Positions 20,765 through 30,600 of a DNA stretch of 64,000 bases are shown here, in pieces. A program made the position numbers and the translations under genes. The stretch is from assembly GCA_019448385.1 (NCBI GenBank), contig JAGTXO010000006.1, positions 992,001 to 1,056,000 of the forward strand. The letters run 5' to 3'. The DNA comes from Diacronema lutheri. Its lineage: Eukaryota > Haptophyta > Pavlovophyceae > Pavlovales > Pavlovaceae. The number at the start of each line of letters is the position of its first letter. Position 1 is the first letter of the stretch. The notes beneath the pieces are model-generated. The model saw only the letters and a program-made list of their open reading frames with translations, was not told the origin of the DNA and searched no databases.

Positions 20765-22057
20765 ATGGAGGACGACGCGGACGCGTACGCGTGGGAACGG
20801 CGGTACGAGCGGACGTGGGAGGACATTGCGGTGGGCGAGGACGGCGTGCTGCGCGTCGAGCAGCCTGAGGGCGCTGATTGGCGCCTGCAGTCCTCTGGGA
20901 TCGACGCGGATGCGCGGCGCGGCGTGATTCGGCACGTGCTCGTGCTGTGGGACGTGTCGAGAAGCGCCGGCGCGATCGACGGCGACCTCAAGCCGACGCG
21001 CGCGGTGGCGACGGCGAGCGCGCTGATCGAGTGGGTCGAGGAATTCTTCAACAAGAATCCCATCTCGCGCCTCGGCATCGTGCTCGTCGGCAAGGTCCAG
21101 GACTCGGTGTCGGGCGTCGTGCGCGAGGTGCAGGCGGGCGCCGAGCTCTGGTCGCACATGTCGAGCAACCCAGAGGACCACGTGCGGAAGCTGCGCGCGT
21201 TCCGCGAGCACGGGCGTTGCGACGGCAGCTTCTCCCTGCAGAACGCCCTCGAGCTCACGTGCGACGTGCTCATGCCCATGCCCGCGTACGGCACGCGCGA
21301 GGCACTGCTGCTCGTCTCGAGCCTCTCGTCGTGCGATCCGGGCGACGCGAAGGCGGCGATCGGCAAGGTGGAGGAGAAGGGTATTCGCTGCTCGGTGCTC
21401 GCGCTGCAGGCCGAGACGTACATCTGCCGCCTCGTCGCCAAGCGCACGCGCGGCGCGTTCGCCGTCATCTGCTCCTTTGATCACCTCAAGGCCGAGCTCG
21501 ACCGTCAGCTCCTCGCGCCGCCGATCGCCTCAGGCGGCGTGAGCACCGCAAAGTGCCTGATCCAGATGGGCCTGCCATCGCGCGCCACAAGCAAGAGCGC
21601 GACGCTCTGCGCGTGCCACGTCGCCCTCACGCGCACCGGGTACGCCTGCCCGCAGTGCGGCGCGAAGCACTGTCAGCTGCCGACGTCGTGCGCGGTGTGC
21701 GGCCTCGTGCTCGTCTCGTCGCAGCACCTGGCGCGATCGACGCGACATCTCTTTCCGCTGCCGCCGTTCGTCCCGGCCGCCACGGCCGCGGCCGTGGCGG
21801 CGCCGGCGGCAGACGACGCCGAGCCCGCGTGCGCGGCGTGCGCGGCGTGCTGCTGCGCGCTCGCGCCGCACCAGCGGCGGTGGCGGTGCACGCGGTGCGG
21901 CGAGGCGTACTGCGAGGCGTGCAACGCCTACCTGCACGACGTGCTCAACAACTGCCCGGTGTGTGACAGCACGGGCGCGATGTCGAGCGCGCCCGAGTCC
22001 GGAAGCGGCGGGCTCCCGGCCAACGGGAATGCGAGTTTTCCCCTGGCAGTCAGCTAG
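20765..22057 (+). CDS. GTF2H2: TFIIH subunit p44 / SSL1
   Basis: A single exon of 430 residues from the ATG at 20765. The N-terminal half is the Ssl1-type von Willebrand A domain (RHVLVLWDVSRSAGAIDGDL, FFNKNPISRLGIV, GSFSLQNALE, EALLLVSSLSSCDPGD). The C-terminal half holds the C4 zinc domain (CPQCGAKHC, CAVCGLV) and the RING-like C-terminal domain (CRWRCTRCGEAYCEAC-type spacing and NNCPVC). p44 stimulates the XPD helicase in transcription initiation and nucleotide excision repair. The metal-coordinating vWA motif reads DVSRS. It shares a 62-bp divergent promoter with MRE11. Confidence 0.95.
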   Translation: MEDDADAYAWERRYERTWEDIAVGEDGVLRVEQPEGADWRLQSSGIDADARRGVIRHVLVLWDVSRSAGAIDGDLKPTRAVATASALIEWVEEFFNKNPISRLGIVLVGKVQDSVSGVVREVQAGAELWSHMSSNPEDHVRKLRAFREHGRCDGSFSLQNALELTCDVLMPMPAYGTREALLLVSSLSSCDPGDAKAAIGKVEEKGIRCSVLALQAETYICRLVAKRTRGAFAVICSFDHLKAELDRQLLAPPIASGGVSTAKCLIQMGLPSRATSKSATLCACHVALTRTGYACPQCGAKHCQLPTSCAVCGLVLVSSQHLARSTRHLFPLPPFVPAATAAAVAAPAADDAEPACAACAACCCALAPHQRRWRCTRCGEAYCEACNAYLHDVLNNCPVCDSTGAMSSAPESGSGGLPANGNASFPLAVS

Positions 22058-22499
22058 ATGGCAGCGAGATTGGGCGTTCCTACGCCTGTCTAGCACGCGA
22101 CGCACACCGAGCGGCGAGCGCGAGGCCGTGGGCGGCGGGCGCACCGGTAGCCCGCGTTGCCCCGGCTCCCTGCCCAGCTGTTGAGAAGCAAATCGCCGCG
22201 GTCGACCGGGAAATGCGGGCCGCGGCGCGACCAGCAAATCTGCGACGCCCAACGCTGCCCGCCGGCAGGACGCATGGCGGGGCGGCGCGCCACACCGAGC
22301 ACCGCGCCGTGCGCGAGCTCGCTCTCTCACGGCCTGGCCGCAGAACAAGGATCAGGCCGCGCGGCGCTCGCCACGCATCCAAGTTGCGTGCTCGGCACGC
22401 CTTCACAAAGCTCAGCGTGGGGAAGGCCGCCTGCTGAGCCGCACGCTCGCCGCAGCGCGCACCGTCCCAAGCACCTGCGATGCGCAGCTGCGTGGGCGA
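22058..22499. other. Intergenic region between TFIIH p44 and bL35
   Basis: This 442-bp stretch between two convergent stops has no frame with recognisable protein features, no tRNA and no clear repeat. It presumably holds the two 3' untranslated regions. Confidence 0.5.
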
Positions 22500-22856
22500 T
22501 CAGCGCGACAGGATCTGCGTGTACGTCTTGATCATGGCGCTCGACACCTGTCCAATCTTGCCAGCGTGCTTCTTGTTCTTGTGCTTCTTGTTGAACAGCA
22601 GATGCTGCTTGTTCGCGCGGCGGCGGAGGATCTTGCCGCCCGCAGTCATCTTGAAGCGCTTGGCGACGGACGAGCGCACCTTGGCGCCCTTCAGCTTCGT
22701 GCTAGGCTTCGGGCCACGCATCTGCACGGCGGACACGGCGCAGGACTCAGGCCGTCGCGCCATCGAGAGCGCGCCACCCCCGATGAACGCGAGCTCCGCC
22801 GTGGCGGACGCGCCGGCCACAGCCAGCGCGACCACCAAGAAGATGGCCTTCATCAT
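22500..22856 (-). CDS. Plastid ribosomal protein bL35 with bipartite targeting leader
   Basis: The 118-residue frame ends with a bL35 domain: KLKGAKVRSSVAKRFKMTAG, GKILRRRANKQHLLF, then a Lys/His-rich segment. It is part of the large subunit of bacterial-type ribosomes. The first 20 residues (MMKAIFLVVALAVAGASATA) form a signal peptide with an ASA-type cleavage site, followed by about 30 residues that would serve as transit peptide. That layout targets proteins to secondary plastids through the ER. The longer open frame upstream of 22856 lacks a signal-like start and was not used. A divergent ATG lies 48 bp away at 22905. Confidence 0.9.
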   Translation of the reverse strand: MMKAIFLVVALAVAGASATAELAFIGGGALSMARRPESCAVSAVQMRGPKPSTKLKGAKVRSSVAKRFKMTAGGKILRRRANKQHLLFNKKHKNKKHAGKIGQVSSAMIKTYTQILSR

Positions 22857-23087
22857 CAAGCCACGCGCACCGTCTTCTCGTCGATACGGTGCTCCCGGAC
22901 TCGCATGGCGGAATGGGACCTCACGGACAGCGTTCAGGTAGATGGACCCATCTCCGCGCCCGAGCACCGCCGATCGGGGCCAGCCACCGACTTCATCCTG
23001 CCCGAGCCCGGCATCACGCGCCTCTCCAATAGCTCGCGCGGCTGGGGGATAGCTCGAGCTGCACGCACCAACTGACGCACGCACCAC

Positions 23088-23348
23088 CTGACGCACGATC
23101 CGAACATCACGCTCGACGTGGTGCCCGCGTACCACTTTGGCTCAGAGAACCTTGTCGTGCTCGAGCTCATGATGCCGCGCGACATGCAGCCGAGCGAGAG
23201 CCATGACGTCGCTGTGCGCCTGCAGCACCGCGTCGAACCGCTCGACTTCTGCAGGGTGGATGAGCATGACCCGCGCGCGTCGCTACGCGACGAGACTGAG
23301 CTGCCTGGCGCGGTCGGGGCGGCGAGCAGCGCCGAGGCGGGCGGCTGA
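23088..23348 (+). pseudogene. Isolated C-terminal domain of a cation-efflux (CDF/MTP) transporter
   Basis: The frame 23088-23348 encodes THDPNITLDVVPAYHFGSEN followed by LVVLELMMPRDMQPSESHDV and LQHRVEPLDF. This matches the cytosolic dimerisation domain of CDF zinc/manganese transporters. The six membrane helices that should precede it are absent; bL35 occupies the opposite strand within 250 bp. The usual ERCFVHVDY-type segment appears shortened to CRVDEHD. No start codon opens the frame. A separate short frame from the ATG at 22905 (56 residues, MAEWDLTDSVQVDGPIS...) ends at 23075 and might be an upstream exon, though I see no credible donor. A gene remnant is most likely; a spliced small gene is the alternative. 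Confidence 0.6.
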
Positions 23349-23526
23349 CGCAGCGTGCGGCTCGTACTCCGTCTCGTCCGAACTTCGTTCCCGTCACAGT
23401 CGGTCGCCGCACGCAGCATCAGCCGGCCGGTTCTGCACGCTGCGCGAGCGTGCGGCGAGTGCGGCGAGCGTGAGGCTTCGAGTCAGGCTCTCTCGCACGT
23501 CCAGCGACGGCATGCCCACGCTCAGG

Positions 23527-24906
23527 TCAGCCCAACGAATCGCCGTCGCGCCCCGCGTCGCGAGCGCCGCCGGCCGGACGCTCGGCCCACGGGTACAGCC
23601 CTCCGTGCGCGGGCAGGAGGGCAGCACACAGGTTGCACCGATCAAACGCGAGGCCGTCGGCGTCCGTGTGCCACGCGTCTTTGCGCGGGTCATATGCGAA
23701 GATCGCTCGGCTCGGACTGCCGATCGCGCGCGTGAGGACCAGCGCGCCCGCCGGGATGGCGCCATCGCGCCAGCCGTCCGCTGGGTCGTCCGACGCGTCG
23801 ATTGCGCCACTCCTGTCGCCACCAAACACGAACAGTCGGCCATCGATGCCAAAGCTCGCGGCATGGAAGCCGCGGCTGGCGGGGAGCGGCGCGCATGGCC
23901 GCCAGCGGCCGTCGCGCGGGTCGAAGCATTCGGTGCTCGCGCTCATCGCAGTCCCGTCTCCCGTACCGCCGACGGCGAAAATGCGGCCGTCGGGGCCGAG
24001 TGATGCGCTCAGCCCCGAGCGCGGAGCGCTCATCGGCGGCGAGGCGAGCCAGCCGCGCCCGCCCGCCGAGCCGAGCGGGAGCATCTCCACCGAGCTGTTG
24101 TATTCGCGCCCGCCACCGTACCCGCCGAGCGCGTAAAGCACGCCGCGCGGCGCGTCGTGCACGACGGCGAGGCCGCACCGCGCCGCAAGCATCGGCGGGC
24201 CCGGCCGCCACACGGCGGCGTCGGGCACGTAGAGCTCAGTGCTCGCGTGGCAGCGCGCGCCCCACCACGGGCTGGTGCCCCCGCCCACCGCGAAGATGTT
24301 GAACCCGTCGACGCACGCCGCTCCGGGGAAGGCGCGCTTCTCGGCCATTTGCGCGCCGAGCGACCGCCAGCCGGCCGGCGCGGCCGTGGCTTCGAGGGTC
24401 TGGCACGAGCGCAAAGATGCAGAGGGGAGGCTGTTGAGCGCGTGGTCGCGCAGCACCCAGCCACCGAGCGCGTAGACCGTGCCGGCGCAGTCGGTCGTCG
24501 CGGCGAGCGCCTGCGCGTACGGCGTTAGCAGCGCGGAGCCCGCGGGCGCCGACGCGGTGTGGCGCACGCCGGCGGGCGTCACGTCGACGAGCGGGTACTT
24601 GAACGCCTCGTCCCAGGAGGATGTGCCGCCGACGAGGATGACGGTCGCGCCCTTTCGGAGCCGCGCGTGCATGTGCAAGACGGCAGCGCGCGAGGGCGCG
24701 CTTGAGCCGGCGCGCCACGCGAGCTCGGGGAACAGCCAGCCGTGCCGCCGGACGAAGGCGCGGTGCCAGTGCTCGCACGGTGAGCCAAGGAGCGCGCGTA
24801 GCGCGGTGCACGAAGCCGAGAGCGCCGCCAACTCCTCGAGCTCGAGACGCGCGCAGAGGGCGATGAGGACCCCATCCGGGACATTGAGCAAACCGGCCGG
24901 CGCCAT
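23527..24906 (-). CDS. F-box/Kelch-repeat protein
   Basis: A single exon of 459 residues. Residues 5-50 fit an F-box (LLNVPDGVLIALCARLELEE, ALSASCTALRALL, then W). Residues about 85-430 contain six or so Kelch blades marked by GG doublets: ILVGG, VYALGGW, IFAVGGG, LYALGGYGGG, IFAVGGTGDG, LFVFGGDRSG. F-box/Kelch proteins are substrate adaptors of SCF ubiquitin ligases; the F-box binds SKP1 and the propeller binds the target. The start codon is only 14 bp from that of the divergent RRM gene. The substrate cannot be inferred. Confidence 0.9.
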   Translation of the reverse strand: MAPAGLLNVPDGVLIALCARLELEELAALSASCTALRALLGSPCEHWHRAFVRRHGWLFPELAWRAGSSAPSRAAVLHMHARLRKGATVILVGGTSSWDEAFKYPLVDVTPAGVRHTASAPAGSALLTPYAQALAATTDCAGTVYALGGWVLRDHALNSLPSASLRSCQTLEATAAPAGWRSLGAQMAEKRAFPGAACVDGFNIFAVGGGTSPWWGARCHASTELYVPDAAVWRPGPPMLAARCGLAVVHDAPRGVLYALGGYGGGREYNSSVEMLPLGSAGGRGWLASPPMSAPRSGLSASLGPDGRIFAVGGTGDGTAMSASTECFDPRDGRWRPCAPLPASRGFHAASFGIDGRLFVFGGDRSGAIDASDDPADGWRDGAIPAGALVLTRAIGSPSRAIFAYDPRKDAWHTDADGLAFDRCNLCAALLPAHGGLYPWAERPAGGARDAGRDGDSLG

Positions 24907-24920
24907 CGTTGGCGACGGGG

Positions 24921-25973
24921 ATGATGAGCGCTCCCGCGCGCAGTCATAAGGCGAAGCGCCAGCGCGACGAGGAGCCGGCTCGTGTGGAGGCCGCCGCGCC
25001 CGACGCTGAGCCGCGGTCCGCGCTCGCCGCCGAGTCCGTGACCGGCGCGTCCGAGCCCTCGCCGCGCCGCAAACGGCCGCGCCGCAAGAAGGCGCCGCGC
25101 GCCGCCGACGGCGCGCACACGGACGCCGGCGACACGCCGGGTGGCCCGAAGGCCAAGCGGGCCAACCCGCCGTCGCAGACGGTATTTGTCGGCCAGCTCG
25201 CCTTCACCACCACCGAGGACCAGCTGCGCGCGCACTTTGCCGCCGTGCCCGGCATGTCGGGCCCGCCGGTGCGCGTGCGCCTCCTCTCGCACAAGGCGAC
25301 GGGCGAGCCGCGCGGCATGGCCTTCGTGCAGCTGGCGGGCGAGGCGGACGTGCACACGGCGCTCAAGTCGCTGCATAAGAGCGTGCTTGGCGGCCGCCGC
25401 CTCAATGTCGAGCGCACGGTTGGCGGAGGCGGCACGTCGACCGCGCGGCTCGACAAAATCAAAAAGTTGCGCACGATCCAAGACGCGTCGATCCACCGGC
25501 GCGTGCAGTCGCTTGTCGACGCGGTCGTTGCCGAGTTTGGCGGCGATGACGACGTGGACGACGCAGACGCGCCCGCGGAGACGCAAGAGACCATGGGCCT
25601 GCGCGCATCCGACGTCGATGAGCGCGCGCGCGAATTCTTGTCGACCGTCTCGGAAGACCTCGCACGCGACGCGCTGCGCGATTTTGCTGAGTCGGCCGCG
25701 CGGCGCGTGGACAACCGGCCGGCTTTTCTGATGGGCGTGCTCAAGCGCTTTGTTGAGGAGCGCGCGGCGGAGGACGCCAAGGCCAAGGAGAAGGCGCGCG
25801 GCAAAGGCAAGGGCACGGCCGGTGGCAGCGGGGGGCGCGGCGGCGGCGGACGCGGCGGCAGCGGACGCGGCGTCGGTGGGCGCAGCGGTGGCGGGCGTGG
25901 TGGTGAGCGCGGCGGGCGCGACGGCGCGGCGGCAGACGCACGCGGGAAAAGGCGGCGCGGAAGCGAATTTTGA
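24921..25973 (+). CDS. RRM-domain RNA-binding protein
   Basis: A single exon of 350 residues from the first ATG. An N-terminal basic stretch (RRKRPRRKKAPR) is a nuclear or nucleolar signal. Residues about 88-165 form one RRM with RNP2 VFVGQLAF and RNP1 RGMAFVQL. A helical region follows (RAREFLSTVSEDLARDALRD ... NRPAFLMGVLKRFVEER), a motif seen in other algal and plant RNA-binding proteins. The C-terminus is an RGG/Gly-Arg tail. The set suggests a nucleolar or pre-mRNA-binding role. It is divergent from the F-box/Kelch gene with 14 bp between ATGs and convergent with the mitochondrial carrier, 161 bp between stops. Confidence 0.9.
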   Translation: MMSAPARSHKAKRQRDEEPARVEAAAPDAEPRSALAAESVTGASEPSPRRKRPRRKKAPRAADGAHTDAGDTPGGPKAKRANPPSQTVFVGQLAFTTTEDQLRAHFAAVPGMSGPPVRVRLLSHKATGEPRGMAFVQLAGEADVHTALKSLHKSVLGGRRLNVERTVGGGGTSTARLDKIKKLRTIQDASIHRRVQSLVDAVVAEFGGDDDVDDADAPAETQETMGLRASDVDERAREFLSTVSEDLARDALRDFAESAARRVDNRPAFLMGVLKRFVEERAAEDAKAKEKARGKGKGTAGGSGGRGGGGRGGSGRGVGGRSGGGRGGERGGRDGAAADARGKRRRGSEF

Positions 25974-26134
25974 TGTGAATGTGCATGGACGGGTCTCGTG
26001 GCTGTCGCTCCGAGTGCAAGCTGAAGGAACGCCACACCGTGAGACTCACGCGGCGGCAGGGTTGTTCGGAAGGCGGCGCCGGCGCCGGGCCGCATGGCGC
26101 ACGCCTCGCGTGCCGCGCTCGTGACGGCCCGAGG

Positions 26135-27073
26135 CTATTTGGAAGGCAGCCCCGCCCACAGCCTGTAGGACGCCGTGAAGTGCTTGAGCGTAAACTCATA
26201 GATTGAGAAGAAAGCCATTGACTGCGGCACGGTCCGTAGCATCTGCGCGAAGATACCACGGTAGAAGGCGCGCAGCCCGCCCTGCCGCCAGAGCGTCGTC
26301 GTCGTGACGAACATCGACGAGTAGGGCGTGCCCTTGGCGCCCGGTTGAGGCCGCTGCTGCATAACAGCGCGCAGCACCTGCGTGGGGTAAGTCACGACGG
26401 TGGCAAACACCTTTGCGAGGAAGGAGGCGGCGAGGACGGAGGGGCAGATTGATCGGATCTGCTCGTACGACATGAGCAGGATCGCGCCGTGCGACACGAG
26501 CAGCATCGACGGCGCGAAGCCACGGTAGAGGCCGCCGACGCCCTCCTCGCGCACAATGCGCCGCGCCGCGTGCAGCCCGTCGCGGTACGCACTCTCGGCC
26601 TCCGGGTGGGCGGGGAGGCCGCTGACAGGGCGCACCTGCAGCTGCATCCGCACTTTGACCAGAAAGATCGGGTGCACCACGAAGTTGCTCAGGCAGCCCG
26701 CGCACAGCGAGCACGCGAGGTTGCGGGACGCGTGCGGCTTTGAGCCCTCGTGCTCGGAAGCGCCGTTGGACGCCCAGCGCTTGAGCTGCGCGTACAGCGA
26801 GAGCTGTAGGCCCCATGCGAGTGCCGTGCCCACGACATTGGGCATCAGCCCGTGGAAGAAACCGCGCCAGCTCTCCGTCGCGACGATCGTGCGCACGGCG
26901 TGCGTGAGCGAGCTGTAGACCGGCAGCCGGCCGACGCGCGCGTCCTGCACCTGCATACGCGTCTTGAGCAAGTCGAGCGGGTGCCAGGCGGCCGTTTGTA
27001 TGGCGCCTGACACGGCGCCCGCTGCGAACAGCACCGCCGACGGCACCGGCGCCTCGTCGCCTATCCTTTGCAT
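26135..27073 (-). CDS. Mitochondrial carrier (SLC25), folate/FAD-carrier-like
   Basis: A single exon of 312 residues with three tandem carrier repeats. Signature motifs are HPLDLLKTRMQ, HPIFLVKVRMQ and YPTQVLRAVMQQR. Six transmembrane helices are expected. The motif YRGFAPSMLLVSHGAILLMSYE and the third signature resemble the SLC25A32/Flx1 branch that moves folate or FAD into mitochondria, but residues alone do not settle the substrate. The ATG at 27073 is used because the frame upstream has no other ATG. It is divergent from a small ORF 143 bp away. Confidence 0.93.
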   Translation of the reverse strand: MQRIGDEAPVPSAVLFAAGAVSGAIQTAAWHPLDLLKTRMQVQDARVGRLPVYSSLTHAVRTIVATESWRGFFHGLMPNVVGTALAWGLQLSLYAQLKRWASNGASEHEGSKPHASRNLACSLCAGCLSNFVVHPIFLVKVRMQLQVRPVSGLPAHPEAESAYRDGLHAARRIVREEGVGGLYRGFAPSMLLVSHGAILLMSYEQIRSICPSVLAASFLAKVFATVVTYPTQVLRAVMQQRPQPGAKGTPYSSMFVTTTTLWRQGGLRAFYRGIFAQMLRTVPQSMAFFSIYEFTLKHFTASYRLWAGLPSK

Positions 27074-27216
27074 CCGGCGATCTCTCACGCGGCCATGCGC
27101 GTGCCGGCGTACTGATTACTAGGAAGGCGTCAAAAGAGTGAAAGGGTGTAAAAGGTGCGCCGAACAGCGAAACGTCAAACGACGGCCAGCGCGCCTTTTC
27201 GTCTTGCACGTACGAG

Positions 27217-27438
27217 ATGGACGTGGTGCACCGGCAGATCCAGCCGCTCGTCGAGTCCCTTCAGGACCGCGCGTCGCAGATCATGGGAGAGGTGAGCTCG
27301 GCGATTGAGACGATGATTAACGTACCGGCCATCGCGTTCCACTCGCTGTCGGTGCGCCCAGAGCAGGAGTACATGAGCGCGGAGGAGGTGAACGACTACA
27401 TGAAGGCGTACCGATCACCTCTTCGCCGGGCGAAGTAG
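27217..27438 (+). CDS. Small hypothetical protein, 73 aa
   Basis: An ATG opens a 73-residue frame of balanced composition (MDVVHRQIQPLVESLQDRAS ... EEVNDYMKAYRSPLRRAK) with a predicted amphipathic helix at residues 1-35. It contrasts with the Arg/Ala-rich shadow frames around it. I do not recognise it. The stop may be real, or the ORF may be the first exon of a spliced gene. The 238 bp between it and the next gene's stop contain no further supported frame. Confidence 0.45.
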   Translation: MDVVHRQIQPLVESLQDRASQIMGEVSSAIETMINVPAIAFHSLSVRPEQEYMSAEEVNDYMKAYRSPLRRAK

Positions 27439-27676
27439 CCCGCTTTGCGGTGCGCGTGCCGGAGCGTCTGCTTCACGAGGCAATGCAGTGATGGCAGCGC
27501 CTAAGCGCTGCCATCTTTCCGGCGGCACACCCGCCGCGCAGCGCAGCAATGCGTCGCGCGGCGTGTACGTTTGCGCTGATGACACATGCGACGAGCGCGT
27601 GCCTCGGCGAGCATGGCATTGACAACGACACGACGTATTGAGACTCACGTGTAAAGGCTCGACGAATGAACGACAC

Positions 27677-30600
27677 TCACTCTGCGACAGGCCGCGCGGC
27701 AAAGTCGCCCGCCTCCACGGTCACATGCTCCGCGTGCGCCTTCCGACGCGCGGGAGCGGCGTGCGCGGCGTCCACGCTCACCGGCTGCGATCCGGCGGCC
27801 TCGGCGCGGCGACCCGGCTGAGACTCGTCGGGCGGCGTCTCAAAATTGAGGCGCCCGCTGCTCTCGCCGGCGATGCCCTCCGCCGCCATGCGGCGCACAG
27901 GCACGCCCTCGGCGACGCCCGCGTCCGCACCGCACACGCCGCCGCGCACCGCGCCGTTCGAGGCTGGCGCGGCGAAGCGCGCGGTGAGGTAGCTGTCAAT
28001 GTGCGGCGCGCAGTCCTCGCTCAGGCCGTGCGCCGCGCAGAAGCGGCGCACCAGCTCGTCGATCTCATCGCCCGTGCGGATCGCGAGCGTCGCCCCCCTC
28101 CCGTTTGGCAGGACGATTGGCACGTCCACTGTCACTTGGCTTGCGGACGGTGGTGGCCGCCGGCGCGGCGTCGTATTGGCCAGCGCGTACGCCTGCGCGC
28201 ATGGCGGCGTGCACGTGCCGCATGCCGCGGACGGCGGCGCAGCGTGCGGCCCGTGCGAGAGCCGCCTACTCGGTGTTCGCGAGGGCGACGATGGCCTCTG
28301 GGTGGCGGAGCGCGCGGACAGCGGGTGCGCGAGAGGCACGGCGCGGGCGGCGGGCAGCGAGGTCGCGCTCGGCGTGTGAGGAGGGCTGGCGGTTGCCTCG
28401 CGCGCGGCATTGGAGGCGCGCCCTTGTTCGTATTTAAAAGCATCGCCGCTGCCGCCACCGCGCGAGAGCGCTAGCAACAGCTGCATCACCGCCGCCGACC
28501 AAAGACCGCTGCCAATCGCCGCGAGGAGCTGCACCGCCCACACCGACGTCGTCGTCGACGCGGTCTCGGTCGCGCGCGGCTCGGCCGGCGCGAGCGACGT
28601 CGGCAGCGGCGAGCACGCGGCGATGAGCAGCGCGGGCGGCACGGCGGCGAGCCCGGCGAGGATGAGCGCGTGCGACGGAGCGTCGAGCACGCTCGCCGGC
28701 GCCGGCGCGCGGCCGCGGCTCAGCCAGCCACCGCTTCCGCCATTGCCGCCATGCGCTTCGTCAACGGCCGCGTCGCGAACGAAGAGGGTCTCGATCGAGC
28801 CGGCGGCGAGCGCGGCGAGGGCGGAGCCGGCGGCCGCCTGCAACGCGACCACGCGCAGCGGCTGCACGCCTCCCGCCACGGCGGCGCACGCCGCGCCCAT
28901 GAGCGCCCCAATGACGACGTCGCTGTACCCGCCCGCAGGCCGACTGTCCGTTGAGGTCGCAACAAGCTCTGCGCCTCCGAGCATGGCGAAGGAGACCGAG
29001 CTGCGCATGCCCGGCAGCGAGAGCTTGTCGTACAGGCTCTGCCGCCTCCGCTCGCGCAGCTCTGTGAAGATGCCCCACACCGAACCGCCGACCACCGCCT
29101 GGCATCGCGGAGCCACGGCGCGGCGCGGCGCGTGCGCGGCGGCGGCAGAGGTGAGGCACGAGGGGGAATGCTTGCAGGTTTGGTTGTAGTGTGTTGAGAC
29201 AAACAAAAAGGGGGCAAGGGTGTGGTTGTGTGGCCCGGCGTGTGGGCGATGGGCAGGACGCATGCAGCGCGCACCGACACGACCGTGCCAACCGCCGCGC
29301 CCACGGCGCTCCCGCCGTAACTCGCCGCCGAGGCGGCGTACAGCCCGATCGCGCCGAGGACAAGGAGCGCTGCGCGGTGCGGGCGGTCGGCGCGGCGCGC
29401 GCGCGCGGTGCGAATCGACGGCGCAGCAGCGGGCGTGCGGCGCGCGTGTGAGAAGACCGTTGCCGAGAGCAAGAAGGCCCGTGCACGCGCGCCCACGGCG
29501 CGCACGGGGAGCAGCTCGCATGCGCGCACGGCGTGCGCGCGTGGCGCGTTCGCTCAGGTGCGCGCGCACACCCCCGACAAGTGTGGACGGCGCGTTACAC
29601 AAGCTGCTGCGGCCGTCAATGTCAAGGTCGAGGTCGAGCGCGTCGTCGTCGGCGGCGGCGGCGCCGCAGCCGTTGCCGAGCGGCGCTCGGCGCATCGCGC
29701 GCTCGCGCGCGACGACGCACAGAGCGCTCGCGGCCGTTACGCCCATGGTGACCGCGCCGGACACGTCGATGGCGCCGCGCGCGCGCAGCGCGCCGGCCGC
29801 GCCCCACACCCAGTGCATGGGGGGGCAGGCGCCTATCAGCAGCCAGCACGCGAGCGCGAGCGCGAGCGCCGGCGTCGACGGCCATCGCGTTCGCACGACG
29901 CCGCAGGAGCCAAGGCCGACGGTCAGGACGAGCGCCCGCACCAAGGTCAGGGCGAAGAACTGCGAGGCGGTCGTTGCGTCCGCGACGAGCTGTGCCGCGC
30001 GCGGCAGGCGGAGCGGCGGGCTCGCAACGAAGCCGTTGAGCAACTCCACCGTGCCGTACGCGAGCGAGAAGCCGACGCCCGTCCACGCGACGATCGTGAC
30101 CGCCACGAGCGTGCACGTGCGCACGGCTGCTGCGCGACGGACGTGCCCTTCGCTCGCCGCGGCGCTCGCCATCACGCCGCCGCTCGCCGCGAACGTGCCG
30201 CGCGCGGCGCGGTCGTCGCCACGTGTCTGCTGCGACGCGAGCGCGAGCGCGGGCACGAGCAGCGCGCTGAGTGCGACCCAGCACCAGCCCTGCATGAACG
30301 CGCCGGCGGGCGCGCGCTCCGGCTCGACGGCCGCTCGCGCGCCGGCCGCCTCGCCGCCACTTCCGGCCGCGCCGCGCGGAGCCGCCGCGCTCGAGCGCGT
30401 CGGTGCGAGCGCGCCGGTTTCAAGCCCGCGCGTCGAGTAGATGGCGTACGCGCCCGCGCCGACACGCAGCACGTATTCCGCCGCCGAGCAGCTGAGGCAC
30501 CGTCCAGTCCGGGAGGAGAAGCTGGCGTACGGTGCATCGCGCTCTCGGAGCGCGCGCTCGGCGCACGCGCGCTCGCTCGGCGCGCGCGCGCCCATCGACG

